A stretch of DNA of 64,000 bases from Aquipluma nitroreducens. GTDB lineage: Bacteria; Bacteroidota; Bacteroidia; Bacteroidales; Prolixibacteraceae. Below are positions 19,538 through 28,937 of this stretch, piece by piece (positions within the stretch are counted from its first letter, which is position 1; each line of letters starts with the position of its first letter). The translations under genes and the position numbers were made by a program. The notes below the pieces were generated by a model. The model ran no database searches. It was not told where the DNA came from and was given only the letters and a program-made list of their open reading frames with translations. The DNA lies in the NCBI RefSeq assembly GCF_009689585.1, contig NZ_AP018694.1:868001-932000 (forward strand), in the 5' to 3' direction.

Positions 19538-20491
19538 TTAAAATTCAAACAGATCGCTATTCAAGCGTTCCTTGGCTTTCTGGTATTCCTGAATCAGGTT
19601 ATTCATTATCGTTTCAACCGGTAAAACTTCGTCGATAATTGAAGCCACTTGCCCGATTTCCAATTCACCCAGAACCAGATCGCCTTCAAACATTCCCTTT
19701 TTAGCCCTGCCACGTCCCAACAAAATTCGCAAAGTATCAGGAGTTGCACCTTCCAGTTCGAGTTTGTTTACTTCCTGAAAGAATTCATTTTTAATCAAGC
19801 GAACTGCACCAATCTTTTTCAGCGCCAGTTTGGTATCTCCTTCCGTCAACCCGGTAACCAACTTTTTGAAATCGGGATGAGCTGATGATTCTTCGGAAAT
19901 AGCAAACCGTGAACCGATTTGAACACCGTCGGCACCCAGCGCCATGGCAGCTAAAATAGCTTCACCAGTTCCGATACCTCCGGCAGCCAATAGTGGTAAT
20001 GATGTTACCCGCCGAACCGCCGGAATCAACGTCAGGGTCGTGGTTTCCTCTTTTCCGTTGTGACCGCCTGCTTCAAAACCTTCGGCAACGATAGCGTCAA
20101 CTCCGGCTTCTTCGCATTTCAGCGCAAAAGCAGAACTGGCAATGACATGCGCAACGATTATTCCGCGTTCTTTCAGCCACGGAATATATTTTTTCGGACT
20201 TCCGGCAGAAGTAAAAACAACAGGAACCTTCTCATCGGCAATAATGTTCATGATGGTATCCAGTTCAGGATAAAACAAGGGCACATTTACTCCAAAAGGT
20301 TTTGTTGTAGCAAGTTTCGTTTTCTGAATGTGTTCGCGAAGCACTTCGGGATGCATCGAACCCGCGCCAATCAAACCCAAACCACCATTATTACTAACCG
20401 CTGAAGCCAATTTCCAGCCACTGCACCACACCATTCCTCCCGAAATGATTGGATATTTTATCCCGAAGAGTTTACAAATCCGGTTTTCCAT
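19538..20491 (-). CDS. Nitronate monooxygenase / FabK-like flavoenzyme
   Basis: An FMN-dependent TIM-barrel protein of the NPD (2-nitropropane dioxygenase) superfamily, 317 residues from the ATG at 20491. Visible family motifs are the N-terminal IKYPIISGGMVW, the central VAEGFEAGGHNG and the phosphate-binding stretch AAGGIGTGEAILAAMALGADG. The same superfamily includes nitronate monooxygenase and the enoyl-ACP reductase FabK, and the GGHNG motif is shared by both, so the reaction cannot be assigned. The start at 20491 is chosen because a -7 promoter box lies at 20522-20529, within the longer frame. It runs in the same direction as the M16 pair. Confidence 0.85.
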   Translation of the reverse strand: MENRICKLFGIKYPIISGGMVWCSGWKLASAVSNNGGLGLIGAGSMHPEVLREHIQKTKLATTKPFGVNVPLFYPELDTIMNIIADEKVPVVFTSAGSPKKYIPWLKERGIIVAHVIASSAFALKCEEAGVDAIVAEGFEAGGHNGKEETTTLTLIPAVRRVTSLPLLAAGGIGTGEAILAAMALGADGVQIGSRFAISEESSAHPDFKKLVTGLTEGDTKLALKKIGAVRLIKNEFFQEVNKLELEGATPDTLRILLGRGRAKKGMFEGDLVLGELEIGQVASIIDEVLPVETIMNNLIQEYQKAKERLNSDLFEF

Positions 20492-20521
20492 ATCAAAAAA
20501 TATAAATTCTGAAATTCGGTG

Positions 20522-20529
20522 CAAAGGTA
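20522..20529 (-). promoter_or_regulatory. Promoter -7 box for the NPD-family gene
   Basis: The minus strand reads TACCTTTG, a match to TAnnTTTG about 30 bases before the ATG at 20491. A -33 box is not obvious. Confidence 0.35.
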
Positions 20530-20604
20530 GAAAATTCGATGACGAAGGGACTTATATTAATAAGAACCTGATTGAATAATAAGAAGAGAATCAATGTTTC
20601 AAAG

Positions 20605-22281
20605 CTATTGAAGTATCAACTTACTGGTTTTTACCTTTTCATGATTTCGCAGTTGAATAAAATATATTCCTTTAGGTAAACTGCGTAAATCAATCATACC
20701 GTTTTCAAAAGAACGAACACTTTTCGAATAAACTGAATTGCCATTTAAACCAGAAATGTTGATGAGGCAAGATGAATCTAATTCATTTTCAAATTTCAAA
20801 TTTATAATTCCACTTGAAGGATTTGGGAAAAAAGAAAATACAGAATTGGTTAAATCGATTGTTGTATTTGTGATTTGATCCGAAAAATGAAATGATTTTG
20901 TTGGAAGAGTCAAATCTACATCGACTAAATCTAACAATCTATTTCCTTTGGTTGTTTCATTGAGATTCAGTTCCAAACCCGAATTTGGTGCTGCCAAACT
21001 ATTGGTAAAAAACTTATATTCATACAATCCATACTGACTAATTGGGATGATGGCAGAATAAACTGTACCCGATTCAAGAGTAAGCTGATTCTTTGGATTC
21101 CACCAATTAAAATCGCCCTTAACAAAGACTTTATGGGTTGCCGGGTTAAAATAACCAGCCTGTATCATGGCAGCCATATCGACCGAAAACTTAACATTGA
21201 CCGTTTTCGTCTGATCAAGATAGCTGTCCAGAAAGGTTTCCCAATCAGTTTGCAAGGCATCCAGATTGGCATAGCCTATATCGGCATAGTTCATATTTTC
21301 AACAAATTTGGCCATAGCATCCTCACCCTTTGTTTTAGCGATAAAATACCCTACGATATACGAATAGGGATAGCCGTTACGAGAATCGGTAAAAAGCTTT
21401 TCAATTTTGGGTTTGCCAAATTGTTGCACATCCAGTTTAATCCAATCCTTGGTCGATATTTGTCGTCCATAATAAGTAGCAACGCCTTCGTTGAGCCATG
21501 CTGGTAGGGTAACTTTAGTTTTCCAGGCATTTACACAATGGGTAAATTCATGAACCAATACATCAACGCTACCGGTATAATCCACTTTCGTAGGCGAAAC
21601 AGTGGTAATTAGTGCTTTTCCCCAGGCGCTACCCGTTGCCCAATCTTCCGATTCAGGATAACCGTTGGCCAAGTGCAATGCATCCAGATTTTTATAAATG
21701 TAAATGTTGATTTTTTCGGTAATAATGGCCTGTAAAGCAGAAACGATCCGTTCGTAATTTTGCTCCAGCCGAGAAGAATAGTCATTTATAATATCTATTT
21801 CCTGAGAAGTACAATAAAAATTGAAATGCGCAGTCGATTTGGTTAGTACCATATCCTCATCGTTATAAAATACCACTGGCAGGTTTAGATCATTCGTTCC
21901 TAGCTGAAGCCGGCGATTCCTCTTGGAACCGTAGAAAGTTTGGAATTGAAAATCCTTTTCCATTCCACTATTAGCTGCTCCTGGTGTCGAAATACAATAT
22001 TTATATTCTTGCCAACTATTTTCAGGAATGGAAACGGTTGCTGAGTAAATATTATCGTTGCTGGCCAAAAGAGGGATTGTTTTTTCCCAGTTGTTGAACG
22101 ATCCGCAAACATAAACCTGATCAGCAGCAGGATCAAAAGAATTCCGGCTGATCAGTTTGTTGAGATCAACCGAAAATTTGATATTTAAGTTTGCATAGGT
22201 CATTTTGCCTGTAAAAGAAAAGGTCAAGATTATCAATAGAAAAAGCAGCTTGTTTGGGATGATTGAATTACGTGATTTCAT
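20605..22281 (-). CDS. Type IX-secreted gluzincin metallopeptidase with two beta-sandwich modules
   Basis: A 558-residue secreted protein. A signal peptide (about residues 1-30) is followed by a module carrying VYVCGSFNNWEKTIPLL, the central peptidase with H244-E-F-T-H248 and E265 in WLNEGVATYYG, a second module carrying VFVKGDFNWWNPKNQLTL (about 353-455) and a C-terminal type IX sorting domain (FFPNPSSGIINL to the terminal KLILQ, about 478-558). The two outer modules repeat the pattern FSVDxxxxI...FNxW...YSA and resemble CBM48/AMPK-type starch-binding sandwiches. The enzyme should be exported by the PorQ-type machinery and displayed or released at the cell surface. The substrate is unknown. 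Confidence 0.88.
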   Translation of the reverse strand: MKSRNSIIPNKLLFLLIILTFSFTGKMTYANLNIKFSVDLNKLISRNSFDPAADQVYVCGSFNNWEKTIPLLASNDNIYSATVSIPENSWQEYKYCISTPGAANSGMEKDFQFQTFYGSKRNRRLQLGTNDLNLPVVFYNDEDMVLTKSTAHFNFYCTSQEIDIINDYSSRLEQNYERIVSALQAIITEKINIYIYKNLDALHLANGYPESEDWATGSAWGKALITTVSPTKVDYTGSVDVLVHEFTHCVNAWKTKVTLPAWLNEGVATYYGRQISTKDWIKLDVQQFGKPKIEKLFTDSRNGYPYSYIVGYFIAKTKGEDAMAKFVENMNYADIGYANLDALQTDWETFLDSYLDQTKTVNVKFSVDMAAMIQAGYFNPATHKVFVKGDFNWWNPKNQLTLESGTVYSAIIPISQYGLYEYKFFTNSLAAPNSGLELNLNETTKGNRLLDLVDVDLTLPTKSFHFSDQITNTTIDLTNSVFSFFPNPSSGIINLKFENELDSSCLINISGLNGNSVYSKSVRSFENGMIDLRSLPKGIYFIQLRNHEKVKTSKLILQ

Positions 22282-22622
22282 GTCGGTTTAATTAGGTATT
22301 CACTTTAAAAGGAGGGGTCTCCAACTATTTCATTTAATTTTTTAGGTCTAAGTTTAAAGAACAAATCATTGGAATATTCAAATTTCCGAAAAATTTATTG
22401 ATGATTTGATAACTATATTCTCTTTTTTTTAGACAAACCCATTTTTTTGATCACTACCTTTTGATGTGCGATCTGGATGAAAAGTCAAGGGTAGATTAAT
22501 TAAGGAATGACCCTATAACCTGAAATTACAAAGACATTCTCCGGTAAGCAGATTTTGTAGCAACTAAATCCAGATGAAGTATAGAATTACTTTACAACAA
22601 GAATATGGACGCCCAATAAAAA
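22282..22622. other. Intergenic region without a recognisable gene
   Basis: About 340 AT-rich bases upstream of the secreted peptidase and downstream of cdaA, both on the minus strand. I see no clear promoter consensus, terminator or small gene. An isolated 8-base inverted pair (ATCTGGAT near 22472, ATCCAGAT near 22569) is too weak to call. Confidence 0.5.
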
Positions 22623-23411
22623 TCAGGCTTCCTCAACAATTACTTTCTCCAGTTCGGTGGTGAGCTGTACAATTGAAATCGAGTGCAGCAGTTCGCCTTG
22701 TATGGCCAGCGAGATGGTACCTTTTTCTTCAGAAACTACGATGGCCAGCGCATCGGTAACTTCTGAAATGCCAACAGCAGCGCGATGCCTAAGTCCAAGG
22801 CCAGGATCAAGGTCTTGTCGTTCAGTTAGCGGCAAAATACAGCGGGCAGCCGCGATCCGGGTTCCCACAATAACCACGGCACCATCGTGCAAAGGAGTAT
22901 TTTTAAAGAAAATAGTTTCGAGCAATGCGGAGGAGATTCGGGCATTCATCTTTTCTCCTGAACGAATAATATCTTTTAACTCTGAGTTCTGAGGAATAAC
23001 AATAAGGGCGCCAGTTTTTGACCGGGCCAGATTATCGCAAGCCCTTACAATTTCCTTGATTTGAATGTTCGTAGCTGGCTTAATTTTTTCGGAAGCAAAC
23101 AGTTTGTCGAAACCAAAACTTCGCTTTGTTTGATAATTTGTACCAATCAGGAGCAAAAAACGCCTGATCTCCTGTTGGAAAACCACAATCAGCGCCAGCA
23201 CTCCCACCCCGATAAACTGACCCATTAAAGTGCTCAACAGCTCCAGATTCAGGGCCTTAATGACCAACCAACTCACATAAACCAGAAAAAAACCAATAAA
23301 AATGCTGAATGCAACAGTTCCTTTGATAATCCGGTACATCTGATAAAGCAGAATGGAAACCAGCAGAATATCAACTACATCTAAAGCCCTTATCGTAATA
23401 AATAATGTCAT
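22623..23411 (-). CDS. cdaA: Diadenylate cyclase CdaA
   Basis: Synthesises cyclic di-AMP from two ATP at the inner membrane. Three N-terminal membrane helices occupy about residues 1-85. The DAC domain follows with both catalytic motifs, DGA in NTPLHDGAVVIVG and RHR in GLGLRHRAAVG. The length of 262 residues is normal for the CdaA branch. It lies directly downstream of folP on the same strand, an arrangement often seen in Bacteroidota. Cyclic di-AMP usually controls potassium and osmolyte balance. Confidence 0.96.
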   Translation of the reverse strand: MTLFITIRALDVVDILLVSILLYQMYRIIKGTVAFSIFIGFFLVYVSWLVIKALNLELLSTLMGQFIGVGVLALIVVFQQEIRRFLLLIGTNYQTKRSFGFDKLFASEKIKPATNIQIKEIVRACDNLARSKTGALIVIPQNSELKDIIRSGEKMNARISSALLETIFFKNTPLHDGAVVIVGTRIAAARCILPLTERQDLDPGLGLRHRAAVGISEVTDALAIVVSEEKGTISLAIQGELLHSISIVQLTTELEKVIVEEA

Positions 23412-23500
23412 AAATCAAAGTAAATTGTCATTAGTAAAATGTCAATAGTCATTTTTAAAGTGTGCCTTATTTTCCTGATGACAAATGGCTTTTTCCTGAA

Positions 23501-24379
23501 TCATTCAGAAGTTGAACGAATCTTATTCATGATCTGAACGGCCTCAACAGCTTCACGAACATCATGAACCCGTAAAATATCGGCACCACCCATCAAAGCC
23601 AGCGTATTGATTACCGAAGTGCCATTCAGCGCCTCTTCGGGCTTAGTTTTTAACAACTTATAAATCATCGATTTTCGTGAAACTCCAACCAGCAAAGGCA
23701 ACTGAAATACTTTAAAAGAGTCGAGCCGGTTTAATAGTTCATAGTTATGTTCGAGCGTTTTACCAAAACCAAACCCCGGATCGATAATTACATCTTTAAC
23801 TCCTGCCTTTGTTAGTTTTTTGACCCGATCTGTAAAAAAAAGCGAGATTTCACGAATAATATCTTCGTATTCAGGATTTTCCTGCATTTTAAGCGGGGTT
23901 CCCTGCATGTGCATCAAAACATATGGAACTCCAAGTTTGCCAATGGTGTCGAACATGTGCGCATCAAAATTACCTCCGGAAATATCGTTTACCATACAAG
24001 GACCACAATCTTCGATGACCTTCAGCGCCACCCACGAGCGATAGGTGTCGATGGAAATGAAGGCGTCGGGAAAGTGTTTTCGGACAGCCTTTACAGCTGG
24101 CAAGAGCCGATCAATTTCTTCTTTAGTTGAAATGGGCTCAGCACCTGGCTGGGTAGAAACAGCTCCAATATCAATAACCGAACCTCCCTGTTCCAGAATT
24201 TCTTCGGCACGTTTAACTACTTTCTTTTCTGTTTTATACTTACCACCATCAAAAAATGAATCGGGAGTCACATTCAGAATACCCATTACAACAGGTTGCG
24301 TCAAGTTTAGAATCTGCCCGTTGAGGTTAATTGTGTTCTTGCGTTTCAGGAATTTAGTCGCGGTTGTGGTGATTAACAT
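23501..24379 (-). CDS. folP: Dihydropteroate synthase
   Basis: Condenses 6-hydroxymethyl-dihydropterin diphosphate with p-aminobenzoate in folate synthesis. The first pterin motif is GILNVTPDSFFDGG; further conserved segments are IDIGAVSTQPGAEP, FISIDTYRSWVA, VNDISGG and VIIDPGFGFGKTLEHN. The ATG at 24379 gives about 292 residues; the frame up to 24448 adds residues without family similarity. It precedes cdaA by 89 bases and is divergent from the DUF1599 gene. Confidence 0.96.
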   Translation of the reverse strand: MLITTTATKFLKRKNTINLNGQILNLTQPVVMGILNVTPDSFFDGGKYKTEKKVVKRAEEILEQGGSVIDIGAVSTQPGAEPISTKEEIDRLLPAVKAVRKHFPDAFISIDTYRSWVALKVIEDCGPCMVNDISGGNFDAHMFDTIGKLGVPYVLMHMQGTPLKMQENPEYEDIIREISLFFTDRVKKLTKAGVKDVIIDPGFGFGKTLEHNYELLNRLDSFKVFQLPLLVGVSRKSMIYKLLKTKPEEALNGTSVINTLALMGGADILRVHDVREAVEAVQIMNKIRSTSE

Positions 24380-24491
24380 ACGATGAAGTTTTGAGCCCTT
24401 AAAATCATGTGTTTCACAAAAGTAAAATAAAATGCAATCAAAATACACATTATTTCTACTTTAACTGATTGATTTAAGGAATGACTTTTTA

Positions 24492-24532
24492 GCTTTTTCA
24501 CCTTACCCTTAAAGGGATAATAGTGAAAAAGC
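24492..24532. promoter_or_regulatory. Palindromic element between folP and the DUF1599 gene
   Basis: GCTTTTTCAC (24492-24501) pairs perfectly with GTGAAAAAGC (24523-24532). Between them CCCTT and AAGGG also pair. It lies in the divergent promoter region and could be an operator or an RNA hairpin; the role is unknown. Confidence 0.5.
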
Positions 24533-24610
24533 AACCTTATCCATTCAGGGATTCAGGGTAAAAAGGTTGATTTTTCAAAAGTGTTAAAGTAGAATAAAAT
24601 TAATACTTTT

Positions 24611-25171
24611 ATGGCTTCAAAAATTAAGATAATCATGGATAAAACAAGCCAGCAATACGATCATGTGATTACTGTTTGTCAGGATATTTTCACTAAAAAG
24701 ATGAAAGATTACGGCATCTCCTGGCGAATTCTTCGCCCCAGTTCGATGACCGATCAGATTTACATTAAAGCTCAGCGCATCAGGAGTATTGAACAAAAAG
24801 GAATCAGCAAAATTGACGAAGGAGTACGTTCCGAATACATTGGGATTGTAAATTACTGCATCATGGGTATCATTCAGCTCGAAAAGGGAATTTCGGATTC
24901 GGAAGATCTGACCGAGGACGAGACGTTAGGCTTATACCTGAAATATTTTACTGAAGCCAAAGATTTGATGATGGCCAAAAACCACGATTACGACGAGGCC
25001 TGGCGCAACATGCGAATGAGCTCGTACACCGATTTAATCTTGATGAAACTGAAGCGTACCAAACAAATTGAAGATAATTTAGGCAAGACGATTATCTCCG
25101 AAGGCATTGAAGCAAATTACCTCGACATGATCAATTATGCCGTTTTTGCGTTAATTAAGATTGAATTCTAA
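24611..25171 (+). CDS. DUF1599 domain protein
   Basis: A 186-residue soluble protein made of two similar halves: KKMKDYGISWRILRPSSMTD in the first and AKNHDYDEAWRNMRMSSYTD in the second. This duplicated pattern is the DUF1599 family. Its helical metal-binding-like motifs recall all-alpha NTP pyrophosphatases, but no activity is established. The internal ATG at 24635 (MDKTSQQYDH) fits the usual N-terminus of relatives at least as well as 24611. It is followed after 11 bases by the DoxX-like gene, so the two are probably one operon. Confidence 0.85.
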   Translation: MASKIKIIMDKTSQQYDHVITVCQDIFTKKMKDYGISWRILRPSSMTDQIYIKAQRIRSIEQKGISKIDEGVRSEYIGIVNYCIMGIIQLEKGISDSEDLTEDETLGLYLKYFTEAKDLMMAKNHDYDEAWRNMRMSSYTDLILMKLKRTKQIEDNLGKTIISEGIEANYLDMINYAVFALIKIEF

Positions 25172-25182
25172 AATTTTCGCTC

Positions 25183-26304
25183 ATGTTCAAACACATTGCC
25201 CGCATTCTGGTTGGATTAACATTTGTATTTTCCGGTTTTGTAAAAGGTATCGATCCGTGGGGTTCGGCCTATAAATTCACCGATTATTTCAACGCTTTTC
25301 AAATGCCCTGGCTCACGAGTTTGGCCTTTGCATTGGGCATTTTGCTGGCAGCCGCCGAGTTTTTTCTGGGCGTAGCATTTATCTTCAATTTCTTTATTCG
25401 CATTACGAGCTGGCTTATGCTTGCGTTTATGCTGTTTTTTACGGGTTTAACCTTTGTTTTGGCACTCACCAATCCGGTAACCGACTGCGGCTGTTTTGGC
25501 GACGCGTTGGTTATTACCAACTGGCAAACTTTTTACAAAAATATTGTTTTACTTGCTCTGGCCGTTTTCGTTTTCATACAGCGAAAAAACTTCCAGAGTA
25601 AAAACGGTCCACTCCTCTCCATCGCGTTCTCCGGAATGACAATGGTCGTTTATTTTTACCTCGTCGCTTATTCGTATAACCATTTGCCAATTATCGATTT
25701 CAGCCCTTACAAAGTAGGTGTCAATATCCCAAAGGCGATGAGCATTCCGGAAGGAGCTCCAAAAGCGATCTATGAAAACAACTTCATATACAAAAATCTG
25801 AAAACTGGTGAGGAAAAGAAATTTACTGAAGCCAATTATCCATGGAAAGATACGCTGAACTGGAAGTTTGTAAAAGCTGAAGATGCAGTCCTGATCCAAA
25901 AAGGATATACACCGCCCATTCACGATTTCAGGATTGAAACTCCGGAAGGTGAAGACATTAAAGACTTTTTCTTGTACGACGAGAAATATACGTTTATCGT
26001 GATTGCTTCCAACCTTCAGAAAACAGATAAAGAAGGAATAAAAAAAGCCGCGAGTCTGGCTGTTGCTGCAAAAGCAAAAGGATATAATTTTATTGCATTA
26101 ACCTCAACATCGCCTGACAGTTTCGAAGCATTTAAAGCCGAAACCGGAGCAAACTTCGATTTTTTTAATACCGACGAAATTGTCCTGAAAACCATAGTCC
26201 GATCCAATCCCGGAATGATTGTTCTGAAGAAAGGAACCATCCTTCGGAAATACCATTTCAACGATATTCCAAAACCTGAAGAACTGGACAGCCTTTTTGA
26301 GTAG
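25183..26304 (+). CDS. DoxX/MauE-like membrane protein with C-terminal thioredoxin-like domain
   Basis: A 373-residue protein with four N-terminal membrane helices of the DoxX/MauE type (about residues 1-150). The redox-like motif DCGCFGD sits after the third helix, and another helix lies near 150-170. The C-terminal part (about 240-373, DFRIETPEGEDIKDFF onward) resembles a TlpA/thioredoxin fold but lacks a CxxC motif. A role in periplasmic redox balance is often proposed for such proteins but is not shown here. It directly follows the DUF1599 gene, and this gene order is common in Bacteroidota. Confidence 0.85.
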   Translation: MFKHIARILVGLTFVFSGFVKGIDPWGSAYKFTDYFNAFQMPWLTSLAFALGILLAAAEFFLGVAFIFNFFIRITSWLMLAFMLFFTGLTFVLALTNPVTDCGCFGDALVITNWQTFYKNIVLLALAVFVFIQRKNFQSKNGPLLSIAFSGMTMVVYFYLVAYSYNHLPIIDFSPYKVGVNIPKAMSIPEGAPKAIYENNFIYKNLKTGEEKKFTEANYPWKDTLNWKFVKAEDAVLIQKGYTPPIHDFRIETPEGEDIKDFFLYDEKYTFIVIASNLQKTDKEGIKKAASLAVAAKAKGYNFIALTSTSPDSFEAFKAETGANFDFFNTDEIVLKTIVRSNPGMIVLKKGTILRKYHFNDIPKPEELDSLFE

Positions 26305-26307
26305 AGC

Positions 26308-26350
26308 CAAAGACAAAAGACCGTAGGCCGAAGAAAGGAGGCGGGAAACC
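26308..26350. repeat. Purine-rich AGACCG word repeats
   Basis: The spacer after the DoxX-like gene is made of repeated words (AAAGAC, AAAGACCG, GGCCGAAGAAAGG). The spacer at 28938-28977 uses the same vocabulary. Confidence 0.5.
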
Positions 26351-26442
26351 GAGGAAATCATGACAATGAAACCAATCAACCATTTATCAAATACTAAAAC
26401 CCGAAAATTAGCGTTCGGATAAAAAGCCGAATCAACAGAATT

Positions 26443-27477
26443 ATGCGCAAACTTATTATACTGATTATTCTTCAAGCCCTTGTTTATCCAATGGCGTTCG
26501 GCCAAATCGGAGGCGAAAACACTTACGATTTTATGAGCCTTACCAACTCGGCCCGAATGGCAGCTTTCGGCGGCAATCAGGTTGCCATTAACGACTCGCT
26601 CGACCTGAATGTTTCGTATAACAATCCTTCGCTGCTGAAACCCGACATGAAGAATCAACTCGCCATAAACTATGTTGATTATTTTGCAGGGGTAAATTAT
26701 GGTTACGCAGCTTATTCATTTGGCACTCCACTGCCCGGAAACATTGCCGTAGGGATGCATTACATCAACTACGGAAAATTCGTTGAAGCTCTTGCCACCG
26801 GAGAAAAAACCGGGGCAACATTTAATGCTGCCGAATATGCACTGAATATCATCTGGTCGAATAATTACAAACAATTCACCTACGGAATTAATTTAAAGCC
26901 TATACTTTCATCGTTCGAAAGCTACCAATCGATTGGCTTTGCCGCCGATTTAGGAATTACCCATTTCAGCAAAAACCAAAATACGGTTGTCGCATTGGTT
27001 GCCCGAAATATTGGCACTCAAATCACTACCTATTACGATGGCGCCCAGAAAGAATCAATTCCATTCGATCTTCAGTTCGGAATTTCGCAAAAGCTGGCAC
27101 ATGCCCCAATCCGTTTGGCAGCCACCATGCAGCATCTTCAAAAATGGGATTTAGCCAAACCAACCGAAGACAATACCGGAAGCTCAACTGTATATACCGA
27201 AGATAAGTTTACCAAAAAATTCATGCGCCACTTACTCCTTGGCGTTGAGTTATTACCGTCACCAAATTTCACAATTCGGGCTGGTTATAATTACCAGCTT
27301 CGGCAAGAGATGAAGTTGGATGCAAAAATGTCGACCGTAGGGTTTTCATGGGGATTTGGATTCCGGATTTCGCGCTTTGCGATTAACTATGGATCGGCAC
27401 GTTATCATTTGGCCGGATCGAGCAACCTGATTTCGGTGGCAATCAATTTGAATGACGGTTTCCGTAAGGGCGAATAA
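26443..27477 (+). CDS. porQ: Type IX secretion system protein PorQ
   Basis: An outer-membrane beta-barrel protein of 344 residues with a signal peptide (MRKLIILIILQALVYPMAFG). The N-terminal pattern NTYDFMSLTNSARMAAFGGN and the later PFDLQFGISQKLAHAPIRLA are typical of PorQ. In the known system PorQ works with PorU, PorV and PorZ in the attachment complex that processes cargo at the cell surface. Its presence agrees with the type IX sorting domain of the peptidase at 20605-22281. The other T9SS genes are not in this window, as is usual for this scattered system. Confidence 0.85.
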   Translation: MRKLIILIILQALVYPMAFGQIGGENTYDFMSLTNSARMAAFGGNQVAINDSLDLNVSYNNPSLLKPDMKNQLAINYVDYFAGVNYGYAAYSFGTPLPGNIAVGMHYINYGKFVEALATGEKTGATFNAAEYALNIIWSNNYKQFTYGINLKPILSSFESYQSIGFAADLGITHFSKNQNTVVALVARNIGTQITTYYDGAQKESIPFDLQFGISQKLAHAPIRLAATMQHLQKWDLAKPTEDNTGSSTVYTEDKFTKKFMRHLLLGVELLPSPNFTIRAGYNYQLRQEMKLDAKMSTVGFSWGFGFRISRFAINYGSARYHLAGSSNLISVAINLNDGFRKGE

Positions 27478-27599
27478 ATTGATTTAATGTTAGATTCTAT
27501 ACAATTAAGTGTGAGCCAAATCACCGATCAACAATTAAGAAGTGTCGATAGCAAATCTATATCCAACGTTTTTAAACAAAGAAAAAACCACATTAGAAT

Positions 27600-27842
27600 A
27601 TGTTTGATAAAACACGAATAAAAAAATATATAATCTGGTATATATCGCTCTTACTTTTCTTTATCCTTTGTTTGAAAACTTTGGGAGGTGGATACAGAAA
27701 TCTCATTGGTTCTTCTGACCCTTTAAATTGGCAAGAAGTGATAATTGTATTACCCAAATATGTTATAGGTACTGTCTTTGTGATGGCATTTTTAATTTAT
27801 CTTGATTACTTAGATTATAAGAAAAATAAGAAACAAGAATAA
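27600..27842 (+). CDS. Small membrane protein, unknown
   Basis: An 80-residue protein with two predicted membrane helices (about residues 11-29 and 49-68) and a lysine-rich C-terminus. I do not recognise a family. Composition and codon use look like real coding sequence, but no conserved neighbour supports it. It stands alone between porQ and the YitT-family gene. Confidence 0.5.
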   Translation: MFDKTRIKKYIIWYISLLLFFILCLKTLGGGYRNLIGSSDPLNWQEVIIVLPKYVIGTVFVMAFLIYLDYLDYKKNKKQE

Positions 27843-28012
27843 TTATATTTTACCAACCCCAGGGATTATTCCCCTGCGCCTCCGGAATGTCCAAAACCTT
27901 GCAGGTACATGAATAAATTGATTTACTGTTTGATTCCACCACTTCGTGATAAAAATCAAAGGTTATCCCGATTTTCTTATGTTCCTTTGTGCCTTGAATA
28001 AAAATCCACACT

Positions 28013-28936
28013 ATGACTTTCCTTCCGAACGACAAAATTTTCAGCCTCAAGTGGTTTAAAGATTACAGCATGATTGTAATCGGTGCATTCATTCTGGCCG
28101 TTGGTTTCGTATATTTCATTTCGCCTCACCGGATTGTTCCCGGTGGAGTTTATGGAATTGCCATCGTAGTGCATTACATGACTGTTGGTCTGTTTTCGTT
28201 CGCACCCGATGGGTTCCCGATTGGGCTTTTCGGTTTAATCCTGAATATTCCACTGACCATCGCAGGTATCAAAATATTGGGACCACGCTTCGGTGTAAAA
28301 ACAGTGGTTGGCTTTGTCCTTTCTTCAGTTTTTATGGATGTGATTACTTATATGCGTGTTGATGGCGATGCCCCGCTTGTAGCCGACATTTTGCTCTCAT
28401 GTGTATTTGGCGGTGTACTGGTTGGGTTCGGACTAGGCTTGATTTTCAAAGCCAGGGCAACTTCCGGAGGATCTGACATTATTGCCATGATTATTGCAAA
28501 ATATACCCGCATGCAACTCGGCCAACTGATGATTTATGTGGATTCGACCATCGTTTTACTAAGTTTGGTAGCCTTTAAAGATTGGCAAATTCCGCTGTAT
28601 TCGTGGGTCGTTATTTACATCACGGGTCGTGCCATCGATTTGGTTTTGGAAGGTAGCGACTACAACAAGGCGCTGCTGATCATTTCCGAAAAACATGAAG
28701 AAATCAAGCATAAAATACTTGTCGACTTGGAACGCGGAGGTACTTACCTGAAAGGAAGCGGAATGTTTACCGGAAACGACAAACACATTATTTATACTGT
28801 AGTCAGCCGTCGCGAAGTCGCTATTCTGGAAGAATTTATAAGCACCATCGATCCGGATGCTTTTATTACCGTAATGGATACGCACGAAATTCTGGGTGAA
28901 GGGTTTCAATCACTCAAGCATAAAGTGCAGGATTAG
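28013..28936 (+). CDS. YitT family membrane protein (DUF161 + DUF2179)
   Basis: A 307-residue inner-membrane protein. Five or six membrane helices with the YitT pattern (SPHRIVPGGVYGIAIV, ARATSGGSDIIAMII) occupy about residues 15-205, and the C-terminal DUF2179 domain contains RGGTYLKGSGMFTGNDKHII. The function is unknown; some relatives have been linked to antibiotic or formaldehyde responses without a molecular role. It stands 167 bases upstream of ppnP, which has its own promoter. Confidence 0.9.
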   Translation: MTFLPNDKIFSLKWFKDYSMIVIGAFILAVGFVYFISPHRIVPGGVYGIAIVVHYMTVGLFSFAPDGFPIGLFGLILNIPLTIAGIKILGPRFGVKTVVGFVLSSVFMDVITYMRVDGDAPLVADILLSCVFGGVLVGFGLGLIFKARATSGGSDIIAMIIAKYTRMQLGQLMIYVDSTIVLLSLVAFKDWQIPLYSWVVIYITGRAIDLVLEGSDYNKALLIISEKHEEIKHKILVDLERGGTYLKGSGMFTGNDKHIIYTVVSRREVAILEEFISTIDPDAFITVMDTHEILGEGFQSLKHKVQD

Positions 28937-28937
28937 A

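Noticed and set aside
27599-27606. TATGTTTG, a perfect -7 box
   Set aside because: It overlaps the ATG of the small membrane protein and has no -33 partner, so it is probably chance.
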